Assembly (NCBI GenBank): GCA_005784505.1
Contig: VCAZ01000015.1
Span: 496,001 to 560,000 of the forward strand
From: Bagarius yarrelli
Taxonomy: Eukaryota; Chordata; Actinopteri; Siluriformes; Sisoridae
Reading direction: 5' to 3'
DNA: 64,000 bases
The notes under the pieces were generated by a model. That model had not been told where the DNA came from. It did no database searches and saw only the letters and a program-made list of their open reading frames with translations. The position numbers and the translations under genes are program-made. This document shows positions 40,001-46,611 of this stretch, in pieces (positions within the stretch are counted from its first letter, which is position 1; each line of letters begins with the position of its first letter).

Positions 40001-41931
40001 GGTATTGATGGCTGTTCTGGTGTGTAAAGTGTGAGAAAGAAGCAGATATTCAGGTGATGAGTTTCCTCTGGGCAAGTCTAGAATAGCTGCTGTGCTCTTT
40101 TTTTTGCTATGTAAACCTGGTAAACCTGCTGCGGAATACAATGTCTTGTTTTAGCCTGCTCGTGTCCTGACCAGAACATTTACTCACAAGCAACGCTTTT
40201 GAACTAATCCAACCCACACCTGTGCCCAGGTGAGTCTACTGGCAATCTGTGGGATTGAGGCAAGATCACACATGATTCAACTGTAACTGAGTCTTCTCAT
40301 GAAGTCGATGTTTCATTTTGTATGGACTAAGTGTGAGTGTGGACTAAGTGTGGGTTCGACTCCCAGCACCACCATGTTACCACTGCTGGGCACCTGGACA
40401 ATGCCTTTATGCCCTAATTGCTCTGTTGTATAAGAGAGATAAATGTAAGAGCGTCTGCCAAACGCCGTGAATGAAAAAGTTTTTGTAATGATCAAATTTC
40501 CTTATTGGCAAATTACTAGTCACGGTTTCCACAGTAATGTCGCGTTCTCTGCTCTGATTGTTCGTAAAGTTAGTTTCTATAAGCGCAGCTCTGATATGTT
40601 ATATTATTAATGTGCTTTTTCTCTATTTTAATCGACTTACACCAGAACCCATGTAAGGTTTGGTTGGTGCAGATAGACGGATGTTGAGGTAAACTAATGC
40701 CTACGTGTGTCTGATATTAAACTTACACATAATTATTTCACCACAAACACTTCACTGTGAATGGCAGTCAGACAGTTCATTCTGGAAATACTGTTCAGAC
40801 ATGATGACTCACGTTATTAAAGTGCGTGTTTCTTTTTCTATCTACAGAAGCTGGAATGAACACCGTCAGCAAATCAGCACCGAGTCGCTTTGTTTTTCAA
40901 GATCGGAAATCTTGTAAATGCTTGGTGTCTTTGCTGACATGCGGTGCGTCTAGAAATTGAAGAGTCACTGCAGCAGAGCCGGAGATCCGAACAGCACTGA
41001 ATCAGCATTAATGCCTGTTTATGTAGAGTAAGATCGAACATTCCTCTCCCTAATGTCCCACATGTCAACGAAATGATCGAGGTTATCGGCCTGTACTTTA
41101 TGCTACAATTAACACATCCAATTAGAGCTCATGTGAACTCTTCTGCACAGCTCATGAATATTTATTGGGGGGGGGGGTTAGTGATTCATTATTCATGCTC
41201 AACATAATTCCGAGAGCATCTCTATACAGTCCACTAAATTGAGAAACAGACATATTGTCTTTTATAATAATAGTGATGACAGTGATGATGATGATGATGA
41301 TGATGAATGGAGGAAGAGGATTGTGGTGGTGGCTGCAACAAGGACTTTAATATCTCTGTCTCTACATATATATACACATCTATGTTAGAAATCATACATT
41401 AGATTGTAAAATCTCGTCTGACTCAGGAACTGAGACAGGAAGAGAAAAGAGAATTTCTGTGATTCGTCTTAGTGTTATTGTTCTAGTTAGCATTAGCCGT
41501 GTGCCGTTAAAGGGCAGGACAGAGAGCATCGCTATGCACCTGAATCGCTCCGTCATCAGGGTTAGTAGTTAATACTAGTTAGGGGTTAACCTGTAAAAAT
41601 AAACTAAATTAAATAAATAACTAGTCTTCACCCAAAAAAATCTAAATAAGTTATTTGTTCATCCCGTTTCAAACATTTCTCAGCGTTTGGCGTGACAGTG
41701 GAGAATCCGGGACTGAATTATTAGCACATTAGCCAGCAGAGCATAGCGCCGCTAGGGTGAACGCTAGCTGGTTAGCAAGCTAGCAAGCTGATGTGTAACA
41801 TCCGTGCGTCAAGAGAAAAAAACCAAACAAATAAACACAAAGACAACATTTAAAAGGTTTCTATTAAATGAGCTACTTACATTCTCCGTGTCGCGCTCGT
41901 TGACGGTGGGTAATGGCGTTCTGGTCGACAT
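12493..41931 (-). CDS. mark3: MAP/microtubule affinity-regulating kinase 3 (Par-1 family Ser/Thr kinase)
   Basis: Seventeen coding exons, 5' to 3': 41881-41931, 31709-31912, 30677-30730, 24583-24631, 21596-21661, 21424-21494, 20830-20886, 20510-20746, 20070-20189, 19884-19983, 18666-18778, 18413-18566, 18014-18195, 17735-17832, 17253-17414, 16871-17128, 12493-12835. Phases agree and the sum encodes 772 aa. The start MSTRTPLPTVNERDTEN is the MARK3 N terminus. The kinase domain has GKGNFAKVKL, the VAVK lysine, HRDLK, DFG and the T-loop LDTFCGSPPYAAPE, whose Thr is the LKB1 target. A UBA-like segment follows (DLMITMGFPKEEI), then a Ser-rich spacer with RRNTYV, then the C-terminal KA1 domain ending IANELKL. 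The family phosphorylates MAPs, class IIa HDACs and other polarity substrates at the cortex and on microtubules. All catalytic motifs are intact. Oddities: exon 11 appears to end at a GC donor, and exon 8 has a weak gtccat donor. Whether this is the a or b ohnolog cannot be told here. Confidence 0.96.
13105..13141. repeat. CAA microsatellite
   Basis: About 12 CAA units in the last mark3 intron. Confidence 0.9.
14121..14148. repeat. CA microsatellite
   Basis: About 13 CA units in the last mark3 intron. Confidence 0.9.
14788..14852 (-). mobile_element. SINE 3' end fragment (antisense)
   Basis: 'catttacatttctggcattt' followed by 'acccttatccaaagtaactt' is the reverse complement of the tail of the main SINE family. 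Confidence 0.6.
15190..15340 (+). repeat. Dispersed repeat, copy 2
   Basis: Second copy of the unclassified repeat at 6595-6762, interrupted by an AAAT microsatellite (about 15252-15283). Confidence 0.5.
16406..16760 (+). mobile_element. Second SINE-like family, near full length
   Basis: tRNA-like head ('ggcttagtggttagcac' A-box-like, 'ggtttgattcccgggc' B-box-like), a long body including 'catgttctcctgg' and 'ccggtttcctcccagtccaa', a GT microsatellite at 16605-16633 and the end 'gggaataagcaggtataga'. It lies in the last mark3 intron. The form is very common in teleosts. Confidence 0.75.
17253..18195 (-). other. mark3: mark3 spacer exons 13-15 (part of the mark3 CDS)
   Basis: Three exons (18014-18195, 17735-17832, 17253-17414) encode the Ser/Thr-rich linker between the UBA-like segment and the KA1 domain. 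The linker includes RRKSSTASG and GGMTRRNTYVCERSS, the latter close to mammalian MARK3. Exon 15 ends in a short acidic LPPIEDNAEYKG stretch. This is the fastest-diverging part of the protein. Confidence 0.8.
18567..18665 (-). other. mark3: Short mark3 intron with apparent GC-AG borders, open in frame
   Basis: The expected join is ...SRKPPE to FEGNESL..., mirroring the MARK-family ATYLLLG(R/Y)K.SE pattern. On the minus strand the exon ends CCTGAG and the next bases are GCAGG, with no GT. The 3' end is a good acceptor, tttcttgttttctgcag. The intron is 99 nt, a multiple of three, and has no stop in frame, so retention would add 33 residues without breaking the protein. No suitably placed GT donor in phase leaves a normal-sized intron. 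Confidence 0.65.
18782..18841. repeat. GA (minus-strand TC) microsatellite at a splice acceptor
   Basis: About 28 GA units with one interruption. On the transcribed strand it is a TC run ending four bases before mark3 exon 11, so it forms that exon's polypyrimidine tract. Confidence 0.9.
19257..19840. mobile_element. DNA transposon/MITE with matching terminal inverted repeats
   Basis: Left end 'gggctgcacaatat' and right end 'atattgtgcagccc' are exact inverted repeats of 14 bp. Both flanks are TA, as expected for a TA target duplication. The interior is AT-rich with a TA microsatellite (19768-19791) and no credible transposase ORF. Mark3 intron between exons 10 and 11. Confidence 0.75.
21500..21521. 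repeat. CA (minus-strand TG) microsatellite at a splice acceptor
   Basis: About 10 units. On the minus strand it reads TG up to 'tcacag', directly before mark3 exon 6 (starting at 21494). Confidence 0.85.
22185..22210. repeat. CA microsatellite
   Basis: About 12 units in the mark3 intron between exons 4 and 5. Confidence 0.9.
23505..23825 (+). mobile_element. 3' terminal fragment of a non-LTR retrotransposon (probable)
   Basis: Text such as 'ctcccaaggtttttttttct', 'ataaagctgctttaaacc' and 'aaagcgctatataaataaag' is the typical 3' end of abundant teleost LINE families. Only the 3' tail is present, with no ORF. Mark3 intron between exons 4 and 5. Confidence 0.55.
24868..25055 (+). mobile_element. 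Decayed SINE-like copy
   Basis: 'gctgtctcacagctctggga' followed by 'gatactgagctcagattac' and 'ggtggattgtttacgctg' resembles the teleost SINE-like body also seen at 57880-58150. It is diverged and has lost its middle. Mark3 intron between exons 3 and 4. Confidence 0.45.
25793..25818. repeat. CA microsatellite
   Basis: About 12 units. Confidence 0.9.
27992..28022. repeat. CA microsatellite
   Basis: About 15 units. Confidence 0.9.
28957..29085 (+). mobile_element. tRNA-derived SINE, 5' part
   Basis: 'gtggtggcttagtggttaag' (A-box-like), 'gaggtttgattcccagcacc' (B-box-like) and the 'gagcagggcccttaacc' body, then truncation at a short TA run. Mark3 intron 3. Confidence 0.7.
30020..30107. mobile_element. 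Fragment of a '...gtgcagccc'-ended DNA element
   Basis: Ends 'acatcgtgcagccc' followed by TA, matching the right terminus of the element at 19257-19840. Only about 90 bp remain. Confidence 0.45.
30130..30314 (+). mobile_element. tRNA-derived SINE
   Basis: Head 'ggtagcacagtggagttaag', then 'gggcttgattcccc' and the tail 'cgtctgccaaatgcgataaa'. Mark3 intron 3. Confidence 0.7.
30462..30640 (+). mobile_element. tRNA-derived SINE
   Basis: Second copy 150 bp after the previous one: 'ggtttaattcccagcacaac', 'gtaagtcactctggataatt' and 'catctgccaaatg'. Mark3 intron 3, close to exon 3. Confidence 0.7.
30757..30985. repeat. Purine-rich GACA/GAGA low-complexity tract
   Basis: About 230 bp of degenerate GA, GACA and AGAA units, pyrimidine-rich on the transcribed minus strand. 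It begins about 25 bp upstream of mark3 exon 3. The long open frames here are composition artefacts. Confidence 0.8.
33855..34025. repeat. Local imperfect tandem duplication
   Basis: Two copies about 95 bp apart share 'caggcatggaaaagtaa', 'gaagagacccacgtcatc' and 'aaagcttaaaaaaa'. Mark3 intron 1. Class unknown. Confidence 0.6.
38425..38620 (+). mobile_element. tRNA-derived SINE, near full length
   Basis: 'aagtggttaaggtgttg', 'aggtttgattcccagcaccg', 'gtaagtcgctctggataaag' and 'gtctgccaaatgccgt'. A partial copy with the same body (38280-38375) lies just upstream. Confidence 0.75.
39096..39270 (-). mobile_element. tRNA-derived SINE, near full length (antisense)
   Basis: Plus-strand 'agcatttggcagacgccctt' to 'tccaacaccttaaccaggag' is the reverse complement of a complete SINE including both internal promoter boxes. 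Confidence 0.75.
39615..39725 (-). mobile_element. SINE head fragment (antisense)
   Basis: 'gtccaacacctaaaccacta' and 'gggatttaaactta' mark the tRNA-like head in reverse orientation. The 3' body is missing. Confidence 0.55.
40335..40482 (+). mobile_element. tRNA-derived SINE, 5'-truncated
   Basis: 'gggttcgactcccagcacca' (B-box-like) through 'gagcgtctgccaaacgccgt', with a deletion inside the 'ctctggataagg' tail. Confidence 0.65.
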
Positions 41932-42260
41932 TATATGTGCGGTTCAGGCCGCGGAGAAGCGACGAGAGATACGAGAGGAAAAAAAAAGAAGAAAAATGCC
42001 GCTTCTTTTACAACGGCATGACCGGTCTGCGGGATGAAATGGTGGTAGTTGTCCGTATTGGAGCACAACGACTCTCCTGCCAAGCCGACATGAGTCGCGT
42101 ACGTGAAAAGAGAGAGAGAGGGAGAGAGACAGACAGACAGACAGGGGGAGAGGAAGAGAGAGAGAGAGAGAGACAGGGGATGCGCTGTGCTGCTCCGCTT
42201 CCAGGTGAAACTGCAGCGCACAGAGGATCAGCGGGAGGAGCTCGCTCTCTAGCTCGCTCT
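41932..42260 (-). promoter_or_regulatory. mark3: mark3 5' UTR and proximal promoter region (inferred)
   Basis: The sequence immediately upstream of the mark3 ATG (minus strand) is richer in CG dinucleotides than the surrounding DNA and holds purine-rich GA/GACA runs at 42102-42178. Such CpG-rich, TATA-less DNA is typical of widely expressed kinase genes. The transcription start cannot be placed by eye. A CT/CA microsatellite bounds the region. Confidence 0.4.
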
Positions 42261-42261
42261 C

Positions 42262-42271
<10 letters not shown>

Positions 42272-42349
<78 letters not shown>
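42272..42349. repeat. CT/CA compound microsatellite
   Basis: About 24 CT units followed by about 15 CA units, upstream of the mark3 start. Confidence 0.95.
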
Positions 42350-42355
<6 letters not shown>

Positions 42356-42409
42356 ACAGATATTTCCTAATGTAGATACCTTCTTACACATCTATATCTA
42401 AACAACTGA

Positions 42410-42535
42410 GAAATCAGAGGTTAAGGGCCTTGCTTTAGTGGCCCAGCAGTGGTAGATTGGTGGTGCTGGGAATCAAACCCACAATCTTCCGGTTAGCAGT
42501 CCAACGCCTTAACCACTGCGCTACCCCTAACCTTT
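42410..42535 (-). mobile_element. tRNA-derived SINE head (antisense)
   Basis: 'ggtgctgggaatcaaaccca' and 'ccaacgccttaaccactgcg' are the reversed B- and A-box regions. The 3' tail is missing. Confidence 0.7.
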
Positions 42536-43595
42536 TTTTTACTTTTTGTCTGTCCATATCTGTAATGACCCATAATAAATTTAATTTGATCTTTTATTAA
42601 TAAAACATATGGAAGAGATTTGCTATACCCCTACCCCTACCCCTACCCCTGAGTCATTTAACCAAATCTGCAGTTTTTGTGATAAATAAAGTGTTTAACT
42701 TGGTTAGAATCAGTTTAATGCCCTGACAGGGTCAGAAATGTCTGATATAACTATACGAATGCATTTACTATAAAGGGAATTGAATAAAAATCTATGTATT
42801 TATAGATATAAAATAATAAAAGGTTGGCAATCATTAATTATAAATAAGTACATAAATATACACTTTATACTTCAGTGAACTATAAAACAACTTCATTTGG
42901 CTAAGAAAAAAATCAACTAAATGATTCTAAATCTGAAAGATTAACTAAACTTTTAAATAATTTAGTTAAAAATTATGTATGAATTAATTTTGTATTTTGA
43001 TAAAAAAAAAAAAAAAAAACAAAATCAGGTGCATAAAATTCCACTTTAAAGCAGTAGATTTTTCCAGAAAAGATATGGAGCTTCTAAAAAAGTAACATTT
43101 CTCTTACAAACACGTGTTAAAACGTTATAGCATTGTAGAAAACACATAATAGTGAATGCTTTGTCCTGGTCAGGGTCACAGTGGGTCAGGAGACTATCCT
43201 GGGAACACCGGGTAGCAGACACGAGACACCAGTGCATAGACAACCAAAAAAAAAAAACCTTCAAAAAAAGAGGAAAAATATAAAAATCACATGTCACAAG
43301 TATCCAGGAACTCAATCTGCCATTTTTAGTTGCACTGTGATTCTACAAATCTTCTTTGTCTTCCATGTCCCAGATTATTCAAAACTACTTTAGAAAGACT
43401 GGACCTGCAGTTTAACGACCACCTGACCACCAGCTGATCTTATTTTCTTATTGCAATGGAAAGCAAAATGTTGTGCATGAATTAATGTTCATAAATTCAT
43501 ATTATTCTGTGGCATTGGATCTACAAGTGCAATCAAATGTTCTTCACGTGGTTTGTGGGTAAATTTTGAATTGCATACGGGAAAAATGAGCCATA

Positions 43596-44930
43596 CAGTG
43601 AGGATAAAAAATATTTGACCCTTTGCTGATTTTGTATGTCTGCCCACTGACAAAGAAATGATTAGTCTGTAATTTAAATAATGTTTTTTTAAGGTCAGAC
43701 TTTTCTTTTAGTTGGCAAACAAGTTTGCACACATCTAAGGAGTCATTTTGTCCCACTCCTCTTTCAAATCCTAGGTTTCTAAGCTGACATTTGGCAACTC
43801 AAACCTTCAGCTCCCTCTACAGACTCTATGGGATTATGGTCTGGAGACTGGCTAGGCCACTGCAGGAACTTAATTTGTTCCTTCTTGAGCCACTCCTTTG
43901 TTGCCTTGGCCGCATGTTTTGGGTTATTGTCATGGTGCAGTACATGACCCCGTCCATCATCCCTTTGATGTGGTGAAATCGTTCTGTCTCCTTAGCAGCA
44001 AAACACCCCAAAGCATGTTTCCACTTCCATGTTTGTTGGTGGGAATGATGTTCTTGGGGTCACAGCGAGTTGAGTCCTCGATTTTTGGTCTCATCTCACG
44101 ACAACACTTTTATCCAGTTCTCCTCTGAATCATTCAGATCTTTATTGGCAAACATTAGACGGGACTGTACATGTGCCTTCTTGAGCAGAAGGACCTTGCG
44201 GGTGAAGCAAGCTTTCTTTTTTTTACGGCAGAGTGTGTTACCAATTATTTTCTTGGTGAATATGGTCCCAGCTGTCTTAGGATCATTGACAAGATCCTCC
44301 TATGTAGTTCTGGGCTGATTTCTCATCTTACTTATAATCACTGAAACTTCACAAGGTGAGATCTTGTATGGAGCCCCAGAGAGAAATTAACAGTTTTTGT
44401 TTTTTCTTCCAACGGTTGTCACCTTTTTACCAAGCTGCTTGGCCTCTGGGGGGGTCGGTGTTCTGCAGAGTTTAACTCCAACCCTAATTAAACGCACCTA
44501 AACCAAGTAATAAGGATCTTGCTAGATATAATTACAGGTAGGTGTGTTAAGGTAAGGTGGAGCTAAACTCTGCCGGACACCAGTTCTCCAGGACCAGGAT
44601 TGCCCACCCCTGGTCTACAGTCATGTCCCTGACATTCTTGAAAAGCTTTTCGGCCATGGAAATGGTGAAGAGTTTGTTATGTGATTGATCGATTGCAGGT
44701 ATTATTTATACAGGTAACAAGCTGAGATTAGGATCGCTCCCCTTAAAGATAGTCCCTTTGAGAGAATGTCAGATCGTTACACGCCTTTGTGTAAAAGATA
44801 CATGTGAGCCAGAAACCTTATTTCAAATACTTATTTCATTGAGTAAAATGCAAATCAATATATAACCTTGTTTGAAATGTATATTTCATGATTTTTTGTT
44901 GCTATTCTGTCTCTTATTTTATTTTATATT
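43596..44930 (-). mobile_element. Tc1-like transposon with decayed transposase, interrupted by a MITE
   Basis: The left end 'cagtgaggataaaaaatatt' follows a TA. The right part contains 'tatttcattgagtaaaatgc' and 'gctattctgtctctt', matching the usual inverted ends of this teleost Tc1 family, but the far right terminus is eroded. The interior, read on the minus strand, is a transposase remnant with several frame breaks and deletions. Its reverse complement gives plus-strand text such as 'ggagactggctaggccactg' and 'gatcattgacaagatcctcc'. The element is non-functional. A MITE of about 170 bp at 44452-44618 splits it. Confidence 0.85.
44452..44618. mobile_element. hAT-like MITE nested in the Tc1 element
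   Basis: Same family as 1254-1426: 'aactccaaccctaattaaac', 'cttgctaga' and 'caggattgcccacccctgg'. It interrupts the Tc1 transposase remnant, so it inserted later. Confidence 0.65.
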
Positions 44931-44966
44931 TTGATACCACATTTTATAACATATAACATATTAATA

Positions 44967-44969
<3 letters not shown>

Positions 44970-45031
<62 letters not shown>
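44970..45031. repeat. TA microsatellite
   Basis: About 31 TA units just past the eroded end of the Tc1-like element. Confidence 0.95.
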
Positions 45032-45033
<2 letters not shown>

Positions 45034-45869
45034 CATATTAATAAGTTCTAAAGAGGTGTGACCTTATGGATCAATGAGTAGCCAGAATTAGGAGGCTAAA
45101 CATAACACATGGGCTACCATCAGTGATCAGGAAGCTAAATATGAAGATTATAAATCAACCTCATACAATATTCTAGCTGATCTTTTTGATGGTTTCCGCC
45201 ATCAGTCAATTGATAACTCAGTTCTGACAAGAGTCCAAATGATGATTACAAATGTTTTAACCATACACGTGTTTTAGGTCAACAGCGCCTTCTAGCGACT
45301 TAACATGGCTACTACAACTAAAAATCTAGTCTAACGTGGTATTTTTTGTCTTTGTTATGAGGTTGACGGTATCAGATACAAATATAAAAGCAATATAAAC
45401 GAATAAACTATCCATTTACTAGAAAATTCTTACACCACGAAAAAACAATATATGGAGGCACAAAAAGAAAGTGCGCATGCGCAGAGGGTAGGACGTTTCA
45501 AATCTGAATATTTTAAGTTACATTCTGTTTAAGATTAAAAAGGCGTAGACAATTTTAATGTAATAATAAAAAAATACTATACTTTTACTTACACGTTTTA
45601 CTTTATATACGAAATATATTGTGTTTTTATTATTTAATATATATTTATATAATTTCATGTTTTTAAGTCGCCTTTGCTGCTAAGGGGCGTTAACGTGGTG
45701 ACCAACTGCAGTTACCCGGATGAAGTTTTCCCGCCAGTCCTGTATTAGTGTGGTAAAGTACATAGATATAAATACACTAGGACAGAAAGTAATGCTGTTA
45801 AACAAGATACAGATGTTAAAGTAAATAAATAAGTAATTAATTCATCAAATCAATCAATCGAGAGAACTG

Positions 45870-46611
45870 GCACTCCGGTGAACCTTTATTATATTTGTTT
45901 ATTTCTGTGGCTCACAAGGATTTTTTGTTGTTTTTTTGCAGACCCAACAAATATATCTGTAACAGTAACTGTGAAATAAAACTAATGTATAAAAATGTAA
46001 AAATACATAAAATAAACCATATAAGATACAGCATTCAGTGTATACGAAAGCTATCCTTCATCTTACAGGCACATTATTGAACGCTAATAACGTATACAAC
46101 TTTTCAACACTAATTCCAGCTTTTTTCTGGATTAAAAAAAAACAAAAACCATAAACTAACAAAAAACAATATAAACAGTACCTTTCTGTACAGTAATTAA
46201 AAAACAAAAACAAAAAACAGGACCTTTAAAATAAATTACGAGGTTCCTGGAACAATCCTTCTATAATACAAAAATGGATCAGTGCATGGTGAGAAAAGAC
46301 TATAAAACAAATGCACTCGGTGGAAGTGAACAGATTTTTTTTCTGCTTGATGAGCAGAGGTGAAATGATAGTTATTTTCTCTACTGTGGCTCAAAACATG
46401 TAGCTCTTTCTTTCATTTTTAATTTTTTGTTTGTTCATTCCAGCATAAAAATTAACTCTCACATACTCCACGCACAGGCCGCATTGCTAGGTAGAAAAGA
46501 GACTCCAAAACCACGAGACATCTTTTTTCAGAAGCAGTCTGTTTTTCCTCCAAGAAGGAGACTAAAGCCTCTTAACAGCTGAACACTACGCATTTGATAG
46601 TCCTAGCAGCC
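45870..46611 (-). other. ptk7: ptk7 3' untranslated region (inferred)
   Basis: Between the ptk7 stop codon and the proposed poly-A signal. AT-rich, with no recognised repeat. The limit is inferred. Confidence 0.5.
45885..45890 (-). terminator. ptk7: ptk7 polyadenylation signal
   Basis: AATAAA on the minus strand (plus 'tttatt') about 720 nt after the ptk7 stop codon. Confidence 0.5.

Larger units (their letters stand above)
31913..41880. other. mark3: mark3 intron 1 (about 10 kb)
   Basis: Between the start-codon exon and the exon that opens the kinase domain. It holds SINE copies at 38280-38375, 38425-38620, 39096-39270, 39615-39725 and 40335-40480, a local duplication near 34 kb and a GAT run near 41284-41306. 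No other gene is recognised in it. A possible alternative first exon near 35144 is described under findings. Confidence 0.7.
42540..45870. other. Intergenic region between mark3 and ptk7
   Basis: Holds an ACCCCT repeat at 42626-42650, the Tc1-like element with its nested MITE, a long TA microsatellite at 44970-45031 and otherwise AT-rich DNA. No gene is recognised. Confidence 0.6.

Noticed and set aside
41913..42401. Long frames on both strands upstream of mark3
   Set aside because: Driven by CT/CA and GA microsatellites; they end in Ser-Leu or His-Thr repeats and match no family.
43791..44318. Several plus-strand frames
   Set aside because: They are antisense shadows of the decayed Tc1 transposase on the minus strand.
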